NCBI RefSeq assembly: GCF_964222135.1
Contig: NZ_CAXQBR010000092.1
Location: forward strand, 1-54,310
Source of the DNA: Euzebya sp.
GTDB lineage: Bacteria > Actinomycetota > Nitriliruptoria > Euzebyales > Euzebyaceae
Length of the DNA: 54,310 nt
Direction of reading: 5' to 3'
In this document: positions 6,548 to 16,194 of the stretch, piece after piece
How positions within the stretch are numbered: the first letter of the stretch is position 1
Layout: each line of letters begins with the position of its first letter
Notes under the pieces: model-generated
The model's input: the letters and a program-made list of their open reading frames with translations, nothing else
Database searches by the model: none
Told to the model about the DNA's origin: nothing
Program-made: the position numbers and the translations under genes

Positions 6548-8140
6548 ATGTCCACCCTCACCGACAGCGACCGCTCCCCCCGCCAGGCCCTCGGCTCCGC
6601 CAGGGAGAAGGCCGAGGGGTTCCTGTCCGGCTTCACCACCGGGCAGAAGGCCATCACCATCCTGGCCGTCGCCGGGCTGGTCGTCGCCGGCATGTTCTTC
6701 ATGCGCTGGGTGTCACAGCCCTCCATGGCCCCGCTGTTCAGCGACGTCGACGCGAGCGCCGCCGCGGCGATCACCGACGAGCTCGACGCCCAGGGCGTCG
6801 CCTACGAGCTGACCGACGGCGGCCGCACGATCCTGGTCGAGCGGTCCCAGCAGGCTGCGCTGCGCCTGGACATGTCCGGCGCCGGCCTGATGCCGACCGA
6901 CGGCAGCGGCTTCTCGATCCTCGACGACAACGGCGTGACCACCCCGCAGGCCCTGTGGGACGCGGAGTACCAGCGCGCCATCGAGGGTGAGCTCGCCGCC
7001 ACGATCGGCTCGATGGAGCTGGTCGAGTCCGCGCGGGTCCACCTGGTCATGCCGACCGAGGACCTGTTCACCCAGGACAACCAGCAGGCCACCGCCTCGG
7101 TCTTCCTCTCCGTCGCCGGGACCACCCCGCCGACGCCGATGCAGATCCAGTCCATCGTCAACCTGGTCGCCGGCAGCGTCGAGGGCCTCGAGCCCAGCCA
7201 GGTCACCGTCACCGACACCGCCGGCAACATGCTCGCCGCCCCCGGTGAGGAGGGGCAGATGGCCGCCATCGGCGACGCCCGCCAGTACCAGACCAACGCC
7301 TTCGAGACCCGGCTGGCCGACAACGTCGAGCAGATGCTCCAGCAGGTCGTCGGCCCCGAGGCCGCGGTCGTCACCGTCACGGCGGACCTCAACTTCGACT
7401 CGATCGCCCAGACCAACGAGCGCTTCGGCAACGACGGCCCCGCCGGCGGCATCCCGCTCGAGACCACCACCACGACGGAGAACTACGAGGGCGTCGGCGC
7501 CGAGCAGACCGGCGTCCTCGGCCCCGACGGCCAGGTCATCGGCGGTGGCGAGGGCGACCAGACCACCTACGAGCTGGCCGACGGCTCCACCCGCTTCGCG
7601 GTCGACCGCACGGTGGAGGAGATCCTGCAGGCCCCCGGCGGCGTCAACCGCCTGAGCGTCGCGGTCCTCCTCGACGCCGAGGCCCAGGTCGCCGCGGACC
7701 CCCAGAACGTCCAGGCCCTCGTCGAGGCCGCCGTCGGCTTCGACGCCGCCCGGGGCGACCTGGTCCAGGTCTCCGCGCTGCCGTTCGACCAGACCGCGGC
7801 CGAGGCCGCCGCCGAGGCCAGCGCCGCCGCGGAGGCCGCCGCCGCGCAGGAGCGCATGTACGACCTGATCAAGTCCGTCGCCTCGGTCCTGATCGTCCTG
7901 ATCGTGCTGTTCCTCGCCTGGCGCAGCGCCCGCAAGTCCATGGCCGCTCGCGCCCCGCAGTCGATCCCCCTCGACATCGACCAGCTCGGGGCCGGGGACG
8001 ACGACGAGGACGACGAGCCAGAGTTCGACTTCCCGCAGATCGAGCGGGGCCCCACCATCACCGACGAGGTCGCCGCCATGATCGACGACCAGGGTGAGGA
8101 GATGGCCGGGCTCCTGCGCGGCTGGATGGCGGAGCGCTGA
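6548..8140 (+). CDS. fliF: Flagellar MS-ring protein FliF
   Basis: Forms the membrane ring that houses the export gate. 530 residues: cytoplasmic N-terminus, TM1 at about residues 36-56, periplasmic ring-building domain (YscJ-like, with VESARVHLVMP), a Gly/Thr-rich connector, an Ala-rich stretch and TM2 at about 442-460 (VLIVLIVLFLAW). An acidic cytoplasmic tail ends LLRGWMAE, the FliG-binding end. The sequence GAGLMPTDGSGFSILD is typical of the family. Stop is 5 bases before fliG. Confidence 0.96.
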   Translation: MSTLTDSDRSPRQALGSAREKAEGFLSGFTTGQKAITILAVAGLVVAGMFFMRWVSQPSMAPLFSDVDASAAAAITDELDAQGVAYELTDGGRTILVERSQQAALRLDMSGAGLMPTDGSGFSILDDNGVTTPQALWDAEYQRAIEGELAATIGSMELVESARVHLVMPTEDLFTQDNQQATASVFLSVAGTTPPTPMQIQSIVNLVAGSVEGLEPSQVTVTDTAGNMLAAPGEEGQMAAIGDARQYQTNAFETRLADNVEQMLQQVVGPEAAVVTVTADLNFDSIAQTNERFGNDGPAGGIPLETTTTTENYEGVGAEQTGVLGPDGQVIGGGEGDQTTYELADGSTRFAVDRTVEEILQAPGGVNRLSVAVLLDAEAQVAADPQNVQALVEAAVGFDAARGDLVQVSALPFDQTAAEAAAEASAAAEAAAAQERMYDLIKSVASVLIVLIVLFLAWRSARKSMAARAPQSIPLDIDQLGAGDDDEDDEPEFDFPQIERGPTITDEVAAMIDDQGEEMAGLLRGWMAER

Positions 8141-8145
8141 GCACC

Positions 8146-9162
8146 ATGGCCACCGCAACCGTCACCAAGCTGACCGGGACCCAGAAGGTCGCCATCCTGC
8201 TGATGTCCCTCGGCCAGGAGCGGGCCTCGAAGGTCCTCAAGACCATGCGCGAGTCCGAGGTCGCCGAGATCGCGGCCGAGATCGCCCGGATGCCCACGGT
8301 CGACACCGAGGTCGTCGAGTCGGTCCTGACCGAGTTCAAGGAGATGGTCGCCGCCAAGGTCAACATCGCCGTCGGCGGGCTCGACTACGCCCGGGCGATG
8401 CTCGAAGAGTCCCTCGGCAGCCAGAAGGCGTACGAGATCATGGAGCTGCTGAGCGCCCAGATCGTCGAGGCGCCCTTCGAGTTCCTCCGCAACACCGACC
8501 CGCGGCAGGTGCTCAGCTTCATCTCCGAGGAGCACCCCCAGACCATCGCCCTGGTGCTCGTGCACATGCTGCCCGACGCCGCCGCGATGGTGCTCGGCTC
8601 GCTGCCGGAGTCCCTCCAGCGCGACGTCGCGGTGCGCATCGCCATGATGGACCGGACCTCACCGGACGTGATCGACCGCGTCGAGCGGATCCTCGAGCGC
8701 AAGCTCTCGAGCGTCCTGCAGCAGAGCGACTTCTCCGAGGCCGGCGGCGTCGGCTCGCTCGTCGACATCCTGAACCGGGCCGACCGCGGCACCGAGCGCC
8801 TCATCCTCGAGGGCCTCGAGCTCGCCAACGAGGAGCTCGCCGACGAGGTCCGCCAGCTCATGTTCGTCTTCGAGGACATCGTCACCCTCGACGACCGGTC
8901 CGTGCAGCTCATCCTCCGCCAGGTCGACAACAAGGACCTGGCCGTCGCCCTCAAGGGCGTGGCGGCCAACGTCAAGGAGAAGATCACCAAGAACATGTCC
9001 CAGCGCGCCGGCGAGGCCCTCATCGAGGAGATCGACCTCATGGGCCCCGTCCGCCTCAAGGACGTCGAGACCGCCCAGGGCTCCATCGTGCGGGTCATCC
9101 GCTCGCTGGAGGAGGCCGGCCAGATCGTCCTGAGCAGGAGCGGTGATGAGTTCATCAGCTGA
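8146..9162 (+). CDS. fliG: Flagellar motor switch protein FliG
   Basis: Switch-complex protein that transmits torque from the stators. 338 residues with the three expected domains: N-terminal FliF-binding (KVAILLMSLGQERASKVLK), middle domain with the EHPQTIALVL motif, and C-terminal torque domain with FVFEDIVTLDDRSVQLILRQ and DLAVALKG, charged residues expected to face the stator. Normal length. The 3' end overlaps fliH by 17 bases. Confidence 0.97.
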   Translation: MATATVTKLTGTQKVAILLMSLGQERASKVLKTMRESEVAEIAAEIARMPTVDTEVVESVLTEFKEMVAAKVNIAVGGLDYARAMLEESLGSQKAYEIMELLSAQIVEAPFEFLRNTDPRQVLSFISEEHPQTIALVLVHMLPDAAAMVLGSLPESLQRDVAVRIAMMDRTSPDVIDRVERILERKLSSVLQQSDFSEAGGVGSLVDILNRADRGTERLILEGLELANEELADEVRQLMFVFEDIVTLDDRSVQLILRQVDNKDLAVALKGVAANVKEKITKNMSQRAGEALIEEIDLMGPVRLKDVETAQGSIVRVIRSLEEAGQIVLSRSGDEFIS

Positions 9163-9817
9163 GCAGCTGCTGGCCGCCCGCTTCGGCGGACCGGCGCGGC
9201 CGTCCAGCGGACCCCGCGTCGGGGTCCTCCGCGGCGTGACCGCCAGCCCGCAGCGCGTCGTGGCCGACGTCCGGCCCCCGGTCGGCCACTACGACCCCCG
9301 TGCGGCCGCCGCGGCGCGGGACGCCGCGGTGGAGGAGGGGTACGCCGAGGGCTACGCCGCCGGCAGGGCCGCCGCGCAGCAGCAGATCGCCGACGCGAAC
9401 GCCGACCACGCCCGCCGCTGCGCGATGGCCCTCCAGGCCTTGACCGACGCGGTCGCGGACCTGCAGCGTCGCGAGGCCACCAGCCTGCTCGACGTCGCCG
9501 ACCAGACCGCCGCGCTGGCCCTGCAGATCGCCGAGGTTGTGCTCGACCGCGAGATCGCCAGCGCCGCCGACCCGGGCCGCGACGCGATCGCCCGCGCGAT
9601 CGCCCTCGCGCCCGAAGAGGGTGACGTCACCATCCGGCTGAACCCGGCCGACGTCGCCGCGCTCGACGGCGTCGACGACCTCGTCCCCGGCCGTGGCGTC
9701 ACCGTCATCGGCGACCCGTCGGTCGCGAGCGGCGGCTGCCTCATCGGTGTCGGGGCGACCCGCATCGACGCCCAGATCCCCACCGCCCTCGCGCGGGTGG
9801 CCGAGGTGCTCCGGTGA
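9146..9817 (+). CDS. fliH: Flagellar assembly protein FliH
   Basis: Regulates the FliI ATPase on the export apparatus. 223 residues. The N-terminus is variable, then AVEEGYAEGYAAGRAAAQQQ carries the Gly repeats typical of FliH, followed by a long helix and the C-terminal FliH/YscL domain (ALQIAEVVLDREIAS, VTIRLNPADVAAL, DPSVASGGCLIGVG). ATG 9146 is preferred to GTG 9143 because AGGAG at 9136-9140 sits at workable spacing. It lies inside the 3' end of fliG and overlaps fliI by 4 bases. Confidence 0.92.
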   Translation: MSSSAEQLLAARFGGPARPSSGPRVGVLRGVTASPQRVVADVRPPVGHYDPRAAAAARDAAVEEGYAEGYAAGRAAAQQQIADANADHARRCAMALQALTDAVADLQRREATSLLDVADQTAALALQIAEVVLDREIASAADPGRDAIARAIALAPEEGDVTIRLNPADVAALDGVDDLVPGRGVTVIGDPSVASGGCLIGVGATRIDAQIPTALARVAEVLR

Positions 9818-11205
9818 CCACCACCCTCGCCTCGCCCTACGACCGGGTCATCGACCGGGTCCGCGCCGCCGCCGCCCCGCGCGTCAGCGGCCGGGTCGGG
9901 CGGGTCGTGGGCTTGAACCTCGAGGTGGAGGGGCTCGACGCCGCCATCGGCGACGGGCTCGAGGTCCACACCGCGAAGGGCCGCCTCCCCCTCGAGGTCG
10001 TGGCCGTCGGCGACCGCGGTCTGGTCTCCATGCCCTTCGGCGACCTGACCGGCGTCGGCGTCGGCGACCCGGTCACCGCGACCGGCTCGACCGCCACGAT
10101 CCGCGTCGGCGACGCCCTGCTCGGTCGCGTGCTCGACGGCCTCGGCCGCCCGATCGACGACGGCCCGCCCCTCGAGGTCCGCGGCTCGGACGACCCGTCC
10201 GGGCCCGGTCTGGTCGAGGTCGGCATCGACGGCACCCCGCCGCACCCGCTGCGCCGGCGCCGCGTCGACACGCCGCTCGGCCTCGGCGTCCGCGCCGTCG
10301 ACACGCTCATCACGTGCGGCCAGGGCCAGCGCATGGGCATCTTCGCCGGCTCCGGCGTCGGCAAGTCGTCCCTGCTGAGCATGATCGCCCGCGGCAGCGA
10401 GGCCGACGTCACCGTCCTCGCGCTGATCGGCGAGCGCGGCCGCGAGGTCGCCGAGTTCATCGAGCACGACCTCGGCCCGGAGGGGCTGGCCCGCTCCGTC
10501 GTCGTCGTCGCCACCTCCGACCAGCCCGCGCTGGTGCGCCTGCGCGCCGCGTTCGTCGCCACCCGCATCGCCGAGCACTTCCGCGACCAGGGCCGCGACG
10601 TCCTGCTGATGATGGACTCCCTCACCCGCTTCGCGATGGCGCAGCGCGAGGTCGGCCTGTCCGCTGGCGAGCCGCCCGCGACCCGCGGCTACCCGCCCAG
10701 CGTGTTCACCCTCCTCCCCAAGCTGCTCGAGCGCGCGGGCTGCGGCGAGACCGGGTCGATCACCGGCCTCTACACCGTGCTCGTCGAGGGCGACGACATG
10801 CAGGACCCCGTCGGCGACACCGCCCGGTCGATCCTCGATGGCCACATCGTGCTGTCCCGCCGACTGGCCACCGCCGGGCACTTCCCCACCATCGACGTGC
10901 TCGAGTCCGCCAGCCGCGTCGCCGGCCGCGTCACCAGCCCGGAGAACGCCGCCGCGGCGACCGAGCTGCGGCGTCTGATGGCCGCGCTGCGCGACGCCCG
11001 CGACCTGGTCGACATCGGTGCCTACGCCGCCGGGTCGAACCCCGACGTCGACCGGGCGCTGCAGCTCGACGGGGCGATCACCCGGTTCCTGCGCCAGCCG
11101 CTCGGCGAGCAGACCCACCCCGAGCTGGCCTGGCGGACGCTGCGCCAGATCCTCGGGCACGGCCGCACCGATGCCGGCGTGCCGATGGCCGGAGGCGAGC
11201 GGTGA
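9814..11205 (+). CDS. fliI: Flagellum-specific ATPase FliI
   Basis: F1-beta-like hexameric ATPase that helps deliver export substrates. 463 residues with Walker [15 protein letters not shown] at about residue 174, Walker [12 protein letters not shown] about 85 residues later, the ERGREVAEF segment and the [11 protein letters not shown] region of the family. GTG start overlaps the fliH stop by 4 bases; its own TGA overlaps the GTG of fliJ. All catalytic motifs are intact. Confidence 0.97.
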   Translation: MTTTLASPYDRVIDRVRAAAAPRVSGRVGRVVGLNLEVEGLDAAIGDGLEVHTAKGRLPLEVVAVGDRGLVSMPFGDLTGVGVGDPVTATGSTATIRVGDALLGRVLDGLGRPIDDGPPLEVRGSDDPSGPGLVEVGIDGTPPHPLRRRRVDTPLGLGVRAVDTLITCGQGQRMGIFAGSGVGKSSLLSMIARGSEADVTVLALIGERGREVAEFIEHDLGPEGLARSVVVVATSDQPALVRLRAAFVATRIAEHFRDQGRDVLLMMDSLTRFAMAQREVGLSAGEPPATRGYPPSVFTLLPKLLERAGCGETGSITGLYTVLVEGDDMQDPVGDTARSILDGHIVLSRRLATAGHFPTIDVLESASRVAGRVTSPENAAAATELRRLMAALRDARDLVDIGAYAAGSNPDVDRALQLDGAITRFLRQPLGEQTHPELAWRTLRQILGHGRTDAGVPMAGGER

Positions 11206-11654
11206 AGCGCTTCGCCTTCCGCCTCGACCGCGTCGCCCGCGTGCGCGAGATCGAGCGCGACCGCGCCCGCGGCACCTGGGTGCAGGCCCGGGCCGAGGAG
11301 GTCCGGATCACCGAGCGCCTGGCCGACCTGCGCACGGCCGCCGAGGCGCAGGCCGCCGGGTACGGCGACGTCGCCACCCAACCGGACCTGCGCGCCGCGG
11401 CGTTCCGCGCCGGGCTGCGCGCCCAGGCCGTCGAGGTGGCGGTGACCGAGCTGCGCGACGCGAGCGCCGTCACCGCCGAGGCCGCCGGCGTGCTGCACGT
11501 CGCCCAGCGGCGCGTCGACGCGCTCGGCCGCCTCGAGGCGCGCAAGCGCGAGGAGTGGACCGAGGAGTCCCGCCGCGCGGAGACCCTCGAGCTCGACGAC
11601 CTGTCGACGACCCGCGCCGGTCGCACCCCGATGGGGGCGGAGGGTCCGCGATGA
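11202..11654 (+). CDS. fliJ: Flagellar export protein FliJ
   Basis: 150-residue coiled-coil protein starting [20 protein letters not shown], the usual FliJ opening (F-x-L-x-x-V-L/A-x-x-R-x-x-E). The body is one long Arg/Ala/Glu-rich helical hairpin. FliJ resembles the F1 gamma stalk and links FliI to FlhA. It overlaps fliI by 4 bases and the following murein hydrolase by 4 bases (ATGA). Confidence 0.88.
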   Translation: MKRFAFRLDRVARVREIERDRARGTWVQARAEEVRITERLADLRTAAEAQAAGYGDVATQPDLRAAAFRAGLRAQAVEVAVTELRDASAVTAEAAGVLHVAQRRVDALGRLEARKREEWTEESRRAETLELDDLSTTRAGRTPMGAEGPR

Positions 11655-12832
11655 CCGTCACCACGCCGGTCTCCGCGCGCATCGCGTCGATCCAGAGCCG
11701 CATCGCGGGCATCCAGGGGATCATGGGCGGCGGCCGCGGCGGCCGCCTGGGACCCGAGGAGCTCTTCGCCGACCAGCTCGCCACGCAGATGGCGTCGCAG
11801 TCGCCGAGCACCACGCCCCCCGTCGCGCCGATGACGCCGTTCACGCCGGTGACGACCCCGTCCATCCCCGGCATGCCGACCCCGTCCGGCCCATCGGCGA
11901 CCGCGACGCTCGCACCGTTCACCCGGCCGGGCAGCGCGGCGGCGGTGGCCTACAGCCGCCCCGGCGCGACCGTCGCGACCGCGTACGAGCGGCCGGCCTC
12001 CGCCGATCCCCTCGCGCCGGGCAGCGACTTCGGCTCGGCGGTGGTCGCGATCGCCAGCCGCGAGCTCGGCACCCCCTACGTCTGGGGCGGCGAGTCCCCC
12101 GGCGGGTTCGACTGCTCGGGCCTGGTCCGCCACGCGTACCGCCAGGCCGGCATCGAGCTGCCCCGCGTCAGCCGCGACCAGGCCCGCGTCGGCGAGGCGG
12201 TACCGAGCCTCGACCAGGCCATCCCCGGCGACCTCGTCGCCTTCGGCGACCCCGTGGACCACATCGGCATCTACGCCGGCAACGGCCAGATGGTCGTGGC
12301 CCCGCGGACCGGCGACGTCGTCAAGGTGCAGGACATCACGCGGCCGATCACCGCGATCCGCCGGGTCGTGCCGGCCGGGACCACCGTCGCCGGACCCGCG
12401 GTCGCCGGACCCGCGGCGGCCGCCCCCGCAGCGCCGGGTGCCAGCACCCTCGCCGGGGTGCCCTACGCCGCCGAGCTGAGCGCCGCCGCGCAGCGCCACG
12501 GGATCGACCCGCGGCTGCTGGCCGCGATCGCCCGGGCCGAGTCGGGGTTCAACCCGTCCGCGGTCTCCCCCGCCGGTGCCCGGGGCCTGATGCAGATCAT
12601 GCCGGCGCCCGCGCGGTCGCTCGGCGTCGACCCGATGGACCCCGCGCAGGCTGCCGACGGCGCCGCGCGGTACCTGTCCGAGCAGCTCCGCCGCTTCGGG
12701 ACCGTCGAGCTGGCGCTGGCCGCCTACAACGCGGGCCCCGGCAACGTCCAGCGCTACGGCGGGATCCCACCCTTCAACGAGACCCGCACGTACGTGACCA
12801 GAGTCCTGTCCTACATGGGAGAGATGCCATGA
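11651..12832 (+). CDS. Two-domain murein hydrolase (NlpC/P60 plus lytic transglycosylase) in the flagellar operon
   Basis: 393 residues. A Met/Thr/Pro-rich N-terminal third is followed by an NlpC/P60 peptidase domain (about 120-240; [20 protein letters not shown] with the catalytic Cys, then DHIGIYAG with the catalytic His). A Pro/Ala linker leads to an SLT lytic transglycosylase domain (about 275-390; [20 protein letters not shown] with the catalytic Glu, and [12 protein letters not shown]). It would cut both peptide stems and glycan, fitting a role in opening the cell wall for the rod, as FlgJ does elsewhere. No standard signal peptide is visible, so export through the flagellar system is a reasonable guess. 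The usual third catalytic His of NlpC/P60 is not evident at MVVAPRTG. Overlaps fliJ and fliK by 4 bases. Confidence 0.9.
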   Translation: MTVTTPVSARIASIQSRIAGIQGIMGGGRGGRLGPEELFADQLATQMASQSPSTTPPVAPMTPFTPVTTPSIPGMPTPSGPSATATLAPFTRPGSAAAVAYSRPGATVATAYERPASADPLAPGSDFGSAVVAIASRELGTPYVWGGESPGGFDCSGLVRHAYRQAGIELPRVSRDQARVGEAVPSLDQAIPGDLVAFGDPVDHIGIYAGNGQMVVAPRTGDVVKVQDITRPITAIRRVVPAGTTVAGPAVAGPAAAAPAAPGASTLAGVPYAAELSAAAQRHGIDPRLLAAIARAESGFNPSAVSPAGARGLMQIMPAPARSLGVDPMDPAQAADGAARYLSEQLRRFGTVELALAAYNAGPGNVQRYGGIPPFNETRTYVTRVLSYMGEMP

Positions 12833-13992
12833 CCACCGTCGCCCCTGCCCCCGGCGCCCCGATCGCGGCCACCGGCCCCACGCCGGCCGGCGGCACCGCC
12901 ACCGGTGCCGCACCTGCGGACGGTGCAGCCCTCTTCGCCCTGATCCTCGGCGCAGCCGTGGCACCGGATGCCATCACCGCGGAGGGGGAGGGTGAGGCGC
13001 CCGCCGACGGTGCGGTGGGCACCGACGGGCTCATCGACCTCGACGGCGCGGACCTCGCCGGGGCCGGCAGCACTGACGAGGTGCAGGTCGACGAGGTCCT
13101 GACCGACGAGGCCCTGACCGCGCCGGTCGAGCCGGCACGGCCGGCGTCCGAGGGGTGGGCGCACGTGCACCTGCGCCTCCTCGGCCGCCAGCCCGAGGCC
13201 GCCGCCGAGGGGTCCCCGACCTCCGGGACCGCATCGGCCACCCCCGCGCCCGCCGCGCCCACCCCCGCGCCGGTCGCGATGCCGGCGGACGGTGGACGAG
13301 CAGCGGCGACTCCCGTCGAGGGCGCAGCCGTCCCCGGGACCGCGACCTCACCCGCCGGACCGGCCGCAGCGACCGAGGTCGAGGGGGCCAGCGCGCTCCC
13401 GACCACGGCCGACCAGCCGGTCGCCGACGTCGCCCCGGAGGCAGAGCCGGCCGCACCGACGGTCCGCGTCGACGCCGTCGCCGCGCGGGCCCGGACCGAG
13501 GCGGCACCCGCCACCACCGGCACGACGCCCACCACTCCGCAGGCCCTTCCCGAGCCGCCCTCGACCCAGCTGGCCAGCGCCGTCGCGGCCCTGCGCCGCC
13601 GCGGCGACGGGGAGTACACCGCCAGCCTGGACCTCCACCCCGCCGAGCTCGGCCGCGTGCGCATCGACCTCGAGGTCCGCGCCGGCGTGGTCCACGTCCA
13701 GATGGCCGCCGAGCAGACCGGCACCCGCGCGCTGCTGGCCAGCCAGCTCGCCGACCTCCGCACCGCCCTCGAACAGGGCGGCATGGACGCCGGGTCGCTC
13801 GACGTGTCCCAGGAGGCCTGGCAGCACCAGCAGACCTCCCACGACGGCGAGGGGCGGTCCGAGGGCGGGTCGCACCCCTCCGCCGGCACGTCGGGTGCCC
13901 GGACCATCGAGTCCGAGCGCCTCGTCGCCGTCGGGACGGTCACCACGACGACCGAGCACCGCACCGACACCTCAGTCGACCTCCGGGTCTGA
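12829..13992 (+). CDS. fliK: Flagellar hook-length control protein FliK
   Basis: Molecular ruler and export-specificity switch. 387 residues: a long Ala/Pro/Thr-rich low-complexity N-terminal region and the globular Flg_hook domain at about 255-345, with [36 protein letters not shown] and a helix [10 protein letters not shown]. The P-x-x-L-G-x-V/I pattern is the family signature. The N-terminal length would set hook length. ATGA overlap with the murein hydrolase; flgD follows 18 bases later. Confidence 0.93.
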   Translation: MTTVAPAPGAPIAATGPTPAGGTATGAAPADGAALFALILGAAVAPDAITAEGEGEAPADGAVGTDGLIDLDGADLAGAGSTDEVQVDEVLTDEALTAPVEPARPASEGWAHVHLRLLGRQPEAAAEGSPTSGTASATPAPAAPTPAPVAMPADGGRAAATPVEGAAVPGTATSPAGPAAATEVEGASALPTTADQPVADVAPEAEPAAPTVRVDAVAARARTEAAPATTGTTPTTPQALPEPPSTQLASAVAALRRRGDGEYTASLDLHPAELGRVRIDLEVRAGVVHVQMAAEQTGTRALLASQLADLRTALEQGGMDAGSLDVSQEAWQHQQTSHDGEGRSEGGSHPSAGTSGARTIESERLVAVGTVTTTTEHRTDTSVDLRV

Positions 13993-14010
13993 CGAAGGGA
14001 ACCCACAACC

Positions 14011-14628
14011 ATGCCAGACGCCATCGGGACCTCCCCCTCCTACGCGGCCAGCTACGCCGCCACGTACGCCACGAACGGCACCAGCGGGACGGGCGACACG
14101 ACGGAGCAGGGGCCGGGGCTCGACCCCGCCATGCTCGAGCCGCCCGACCCCTTCGGCCAGGACATGTTCCTGAAGCTGATGGTCGCGCAGCTGAAGTACC
14201 AGAACCCGCTGTCCCCCATGGACGGCAGCGAGTTCATGGCCCAGACCGCGCAGTTCACCACCGTCGAGAAGCTGAACGAGCTGACCGAGACGATCAGCGC
14301 CTCGCTGATGAACGACCGGCTCGGCACCGCGACCGGGATGATCGGCCGCGACGTCACCTACGCCGGTGACGACGGCAACGCGGCCACCAGCGCGGTGAAG
14401 AGCGTCCGGTTCACCGTCACCGGCCCGCTGCTGATCCTGGCCGACGGCCGCGAGCTCGGGATGGGCGAGGTGCAGTCCGTCGCCGCGGCGTCAGCGGCCC
14501 CCCAGCCGGCCGCGCCGGCAGCCGCCCAGCCCCCGCCGGCAGCCGAGGCGCCGGCGGCCGAGGACGTCCCCGCCGAGGAGACGGCCCAGTCCGAGACCGA
14601 CAGCGCAGATCCGGCCGAAACGGCCTAA
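14011..14628 (+). CDS. flgD: Hook cap protein FlgD, short form
   Basis: Scaffold for hook polymerisation. 205 residues; the conserved core is FGQDMFLKLMVAQLKYQNPL through SPMDGSEFMAQTAQFTTVEK, then an SVRFTVTGPLLILADGRELG strand segment, the short hook-cap domain seen in Gram-positive FlgD. The last 55 residues are Ala/Pro/Glu-rich and unlikely to fold. It lacks the long FnIII-like insert of proteobacterial FlgD. AAGGGA precedes the ATG. A sigma-28-like box overlaps its stop codon. Confidence 0.93.
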   Translation: MPDAIGTSPSYAASYAATYATNGTSGTGDTTEQGPGLDPAMLEPPDPFGQDMFLKLMVAQLKYQNPLSPMDGSEFMAQTAQFTTVEKLNELTETISASLMNDRLGTATGMIGRDVTYAGDDGNAATSAVKSVRFTVTGPLLILADGRELGMGEVQSVAAASAAPQPAAPAAAQPPPAAEAPAAEDVPAEETAQSETDSADPAETA

Positions 14629-14652
14629 GGACCACCCACCACCGACCGATCG
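14626..14652 (+). promoter_or_regulatory. Possible sigma-28 promoter of flgE
   Basis: TAAG (14626-14629), N15 and ACCGATCG (14645-14652): spacing is exact and each box differs slightly from consensus. The TAA of the -35 is also the flgD stop codon, the same arrangement as at 17857. It would give flgE a leader of about 95 nt. Confidence 0.4.
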
Positions 14653-14754
14653 AAGTCCCGAGAACCCTCGCAGTTGTCCACGGACGGACGCCGCGCGAGC
14701 CCCTACGGACGATCACTCCACCGGCGCAGAGATCCTGCGCGAGAAGGGACCGCA

Positions 14755-16035
14755 ATGCTCCGCTCCATGTACTCAGGCGTCTCCGGCCTCCGCGGCCACC
14801 AGACGTACCTCGACACCGTGGGCAACAACATCGCCAACGTGAACACCACCGGCTACAAGTCGTCGTCGGTCGTGTTCAGCGACATGCTCAGCCAGATCCT
14901 GTCCGGCGCCGGTGCCCCGACGGCGCTCGCCGGCGGTACCAACCCCGCCCAGGTCGGCCTCGGCACCTCGATCGCCGGCATCCAGACCAACTTCACCCAG
15001 GGCGCGGTGCAGCTGACCGGCCGGGCGACGGACATGGCCATCCAGGGCGAGGGCTTCTTCGTCACCCAGATCGCCGGCCAGCGCCAGTACACCCGCGCCG
15101 GCTCGCTGAGCTTCGACGCCGCCGGCCAGCTGGTCACGCCCAGCGGCGCGGTCGTGCAGGGCTGGGCCGCCAACGCCCAGGGCCAGATCAACACCAACGG
15201 CCCCATCGGCAACCTCGGCATCCCGATCGGCCAGATCCTCGAGCCGGTCGCGACCGAATCGGTCAGCATCGGTGGGAACCTGCCTGCCGACGCGACCGTC
15301 GCGGATTCGATCGTGACGAGCATCGACGTCGTGGACGAGCAGGGTGGCGCACACCCCCTGTCGCTCACGTGGACCAAGCTCGCTGACAACCAGTGGGAGG
15401 TCACCGCGGAGATGCCGGACGCAGCCGGTGTGATGCAGCCTGTGGCCGTTTCTGGCGGGACCGGCACCCCAGCCAACGTCGTCAACTTCGATCCGCTGAC
15501 TGGGTTGCCCGACATCGAGGGTCTGACCATGGCCGCCGGCGATTTGGTCACAGCGAGCGGAGCCCAGTTCAGCCTTGACGTCGAGCTCGACTTCGGTGAG
15601 GCCGGCGACGCCGACGGCCTCGTCCAGTTCGCCGGCGAGAGCACGATGAGCGCGCTCAGCCAGGACGGTGCCGAGATCGGGTTCCTCCGGTCCTTCAGCA
15701 TCGACCAGTCCGGGATCATCTCCGGGGTGTTCTCGAACGGCCTGCGGCGCAACCTCGGCCAGGTCGCACTGGCGAACTTCAACAACCCCGGCGGTCTGGA
15801 GCGGGTGGGCGACACCAGCTTCATCCCCTCCCCCAACTCCGGTGAGCCGCAGCTCGGCATCGCCGGCCAGGGTGGCCTGGGGTCGATCTCCGGCGGGTCG
15901 GTCGAGATGTCCAACGTCGACCTGGCCGCCGAGTTCACCAACATGATCGCGGCCCAGCGCGGCTTCCAGGCCAACAGCCGCGTGATCAGCGCCTCCGACG
16001 AGATCCTCCAGGACCTCGTCAACCTGAAGCGCTAG
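14755..16035 (+). CDS. flgE: Flagellar hook protein FlgE
   Basis: Hook subunit, 426 residues. The N-terminus (MLRSMYSGVSGLRGHQTYLD, then NNIANVNTTGYK) and C-terminus (MSNVDLAAEFTNMIAAQRGF, QANSRVISASDEILQDLVNL) are the conserved rod/hook helices. The middle has GQGEGFFVT-like strand repeats (AIQGEGFFVTQ). Residues about 160-280 (15230-15600) use more A/T-ending codons and are the exposed D2 region. GAGAAGGGA precedes the ATG. A terminator follows at 16050. It could be FlgG-like by length, but position after flgD and the exposed domain favour FlgE. Confidence 0.94.
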   Translation: MLRSMYSGVSGLRGHQTYLDTVGNNIANVNTTGYKSSSVVFSDMLSQILSGAGAPTALAGGTNPAQVGLGTSIAGIQTNFTQGAVQLTGRATDMAIQGEGFFVTQIAGQRQYTRAGSLSFDAAGQLVTPSGAVVQGWAANAQGQINTNGPIGNLGIPIGQILEPVATESVSIGGNLPADATVADSIVTSIDVVDEQGGAHPLSLTWTKLADNQWEVTAEMPDAAGVMQPVAVSGGTGTPANVVNFDPLTGLPDIEGLTMAAGDLVTASGAQFSLDVELDFGEAGDADGLVQFAGESTMSALSQDGAEIGFLRSFSIDQSGIISGVFSNGLRRNLGQVALANFNNPGGLERVGDTSFIPSPNSGEPQLGIAGQGGLGSISGGSVEMSNVDLAAEFTNMIAAQRGFQANSRVISASDEILQDLVNLKR

Positions 16036-16049
16036 CCCCCACCCCACCC

Positions 16050-16076
16050 GACGGCCCCGGTCTCCCCGGGGCCGTC
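16050..16076 (+). terminator. Terminator after flgE
   Basis: GACGGCCCCGG (16050-16060) pairs perfectly with CCGGGGCCGTC (16066-16076) over TCTCC, 15 bases after the flgE stop. No T-run. It closes the flgB-flgE operon. Confidence 0.75.
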
Positions 16077-16138
16077 CGCGTTCCGGCCCCCGATCACCGC
16101 GAACCCGTCGTGCGCGCACGGGTCATCGGGCAGAGTAC

Positions 16139-16167
16139 GTCACAGCGACGATCCACCGGCCTATCCT
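16139..16167 (+). promoter_or_regulatory. Sigma-70-type promoter of the cell-wall-binding gene
   Basis: GTCACA (16139-16144), 17 bases, TATCCT (16162-16167). It matches a vegetative promoter better than sigma-28, so this gene may be expressed independently of the flagellar units around it. Confidence 0.45.
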
Positions 16168-16194
16168 CATCCTCCGTCACACAGGAGCCACTGC

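Noticed and set aside
11181-11188. GCCGATGG within fliI 3' end as a further sigma-28 promoter
   Set aside because: No TAAA/TCA-like box lies 15-16 bases upstream; it is a chance match in coding sequence.
9693-11654. 653-residue frame over fliI ending in fliJ
   Set aside because: Only the last 150 codons (FliJ) are real; the remainder is an Arg/Pro/Ala-rich shadow of fliI.
14011-14628. Truncated, non-functional flgD
   Set aside because: Short FlgD proteins are normal in Gram-positive bacteria; the conserved core is intact.
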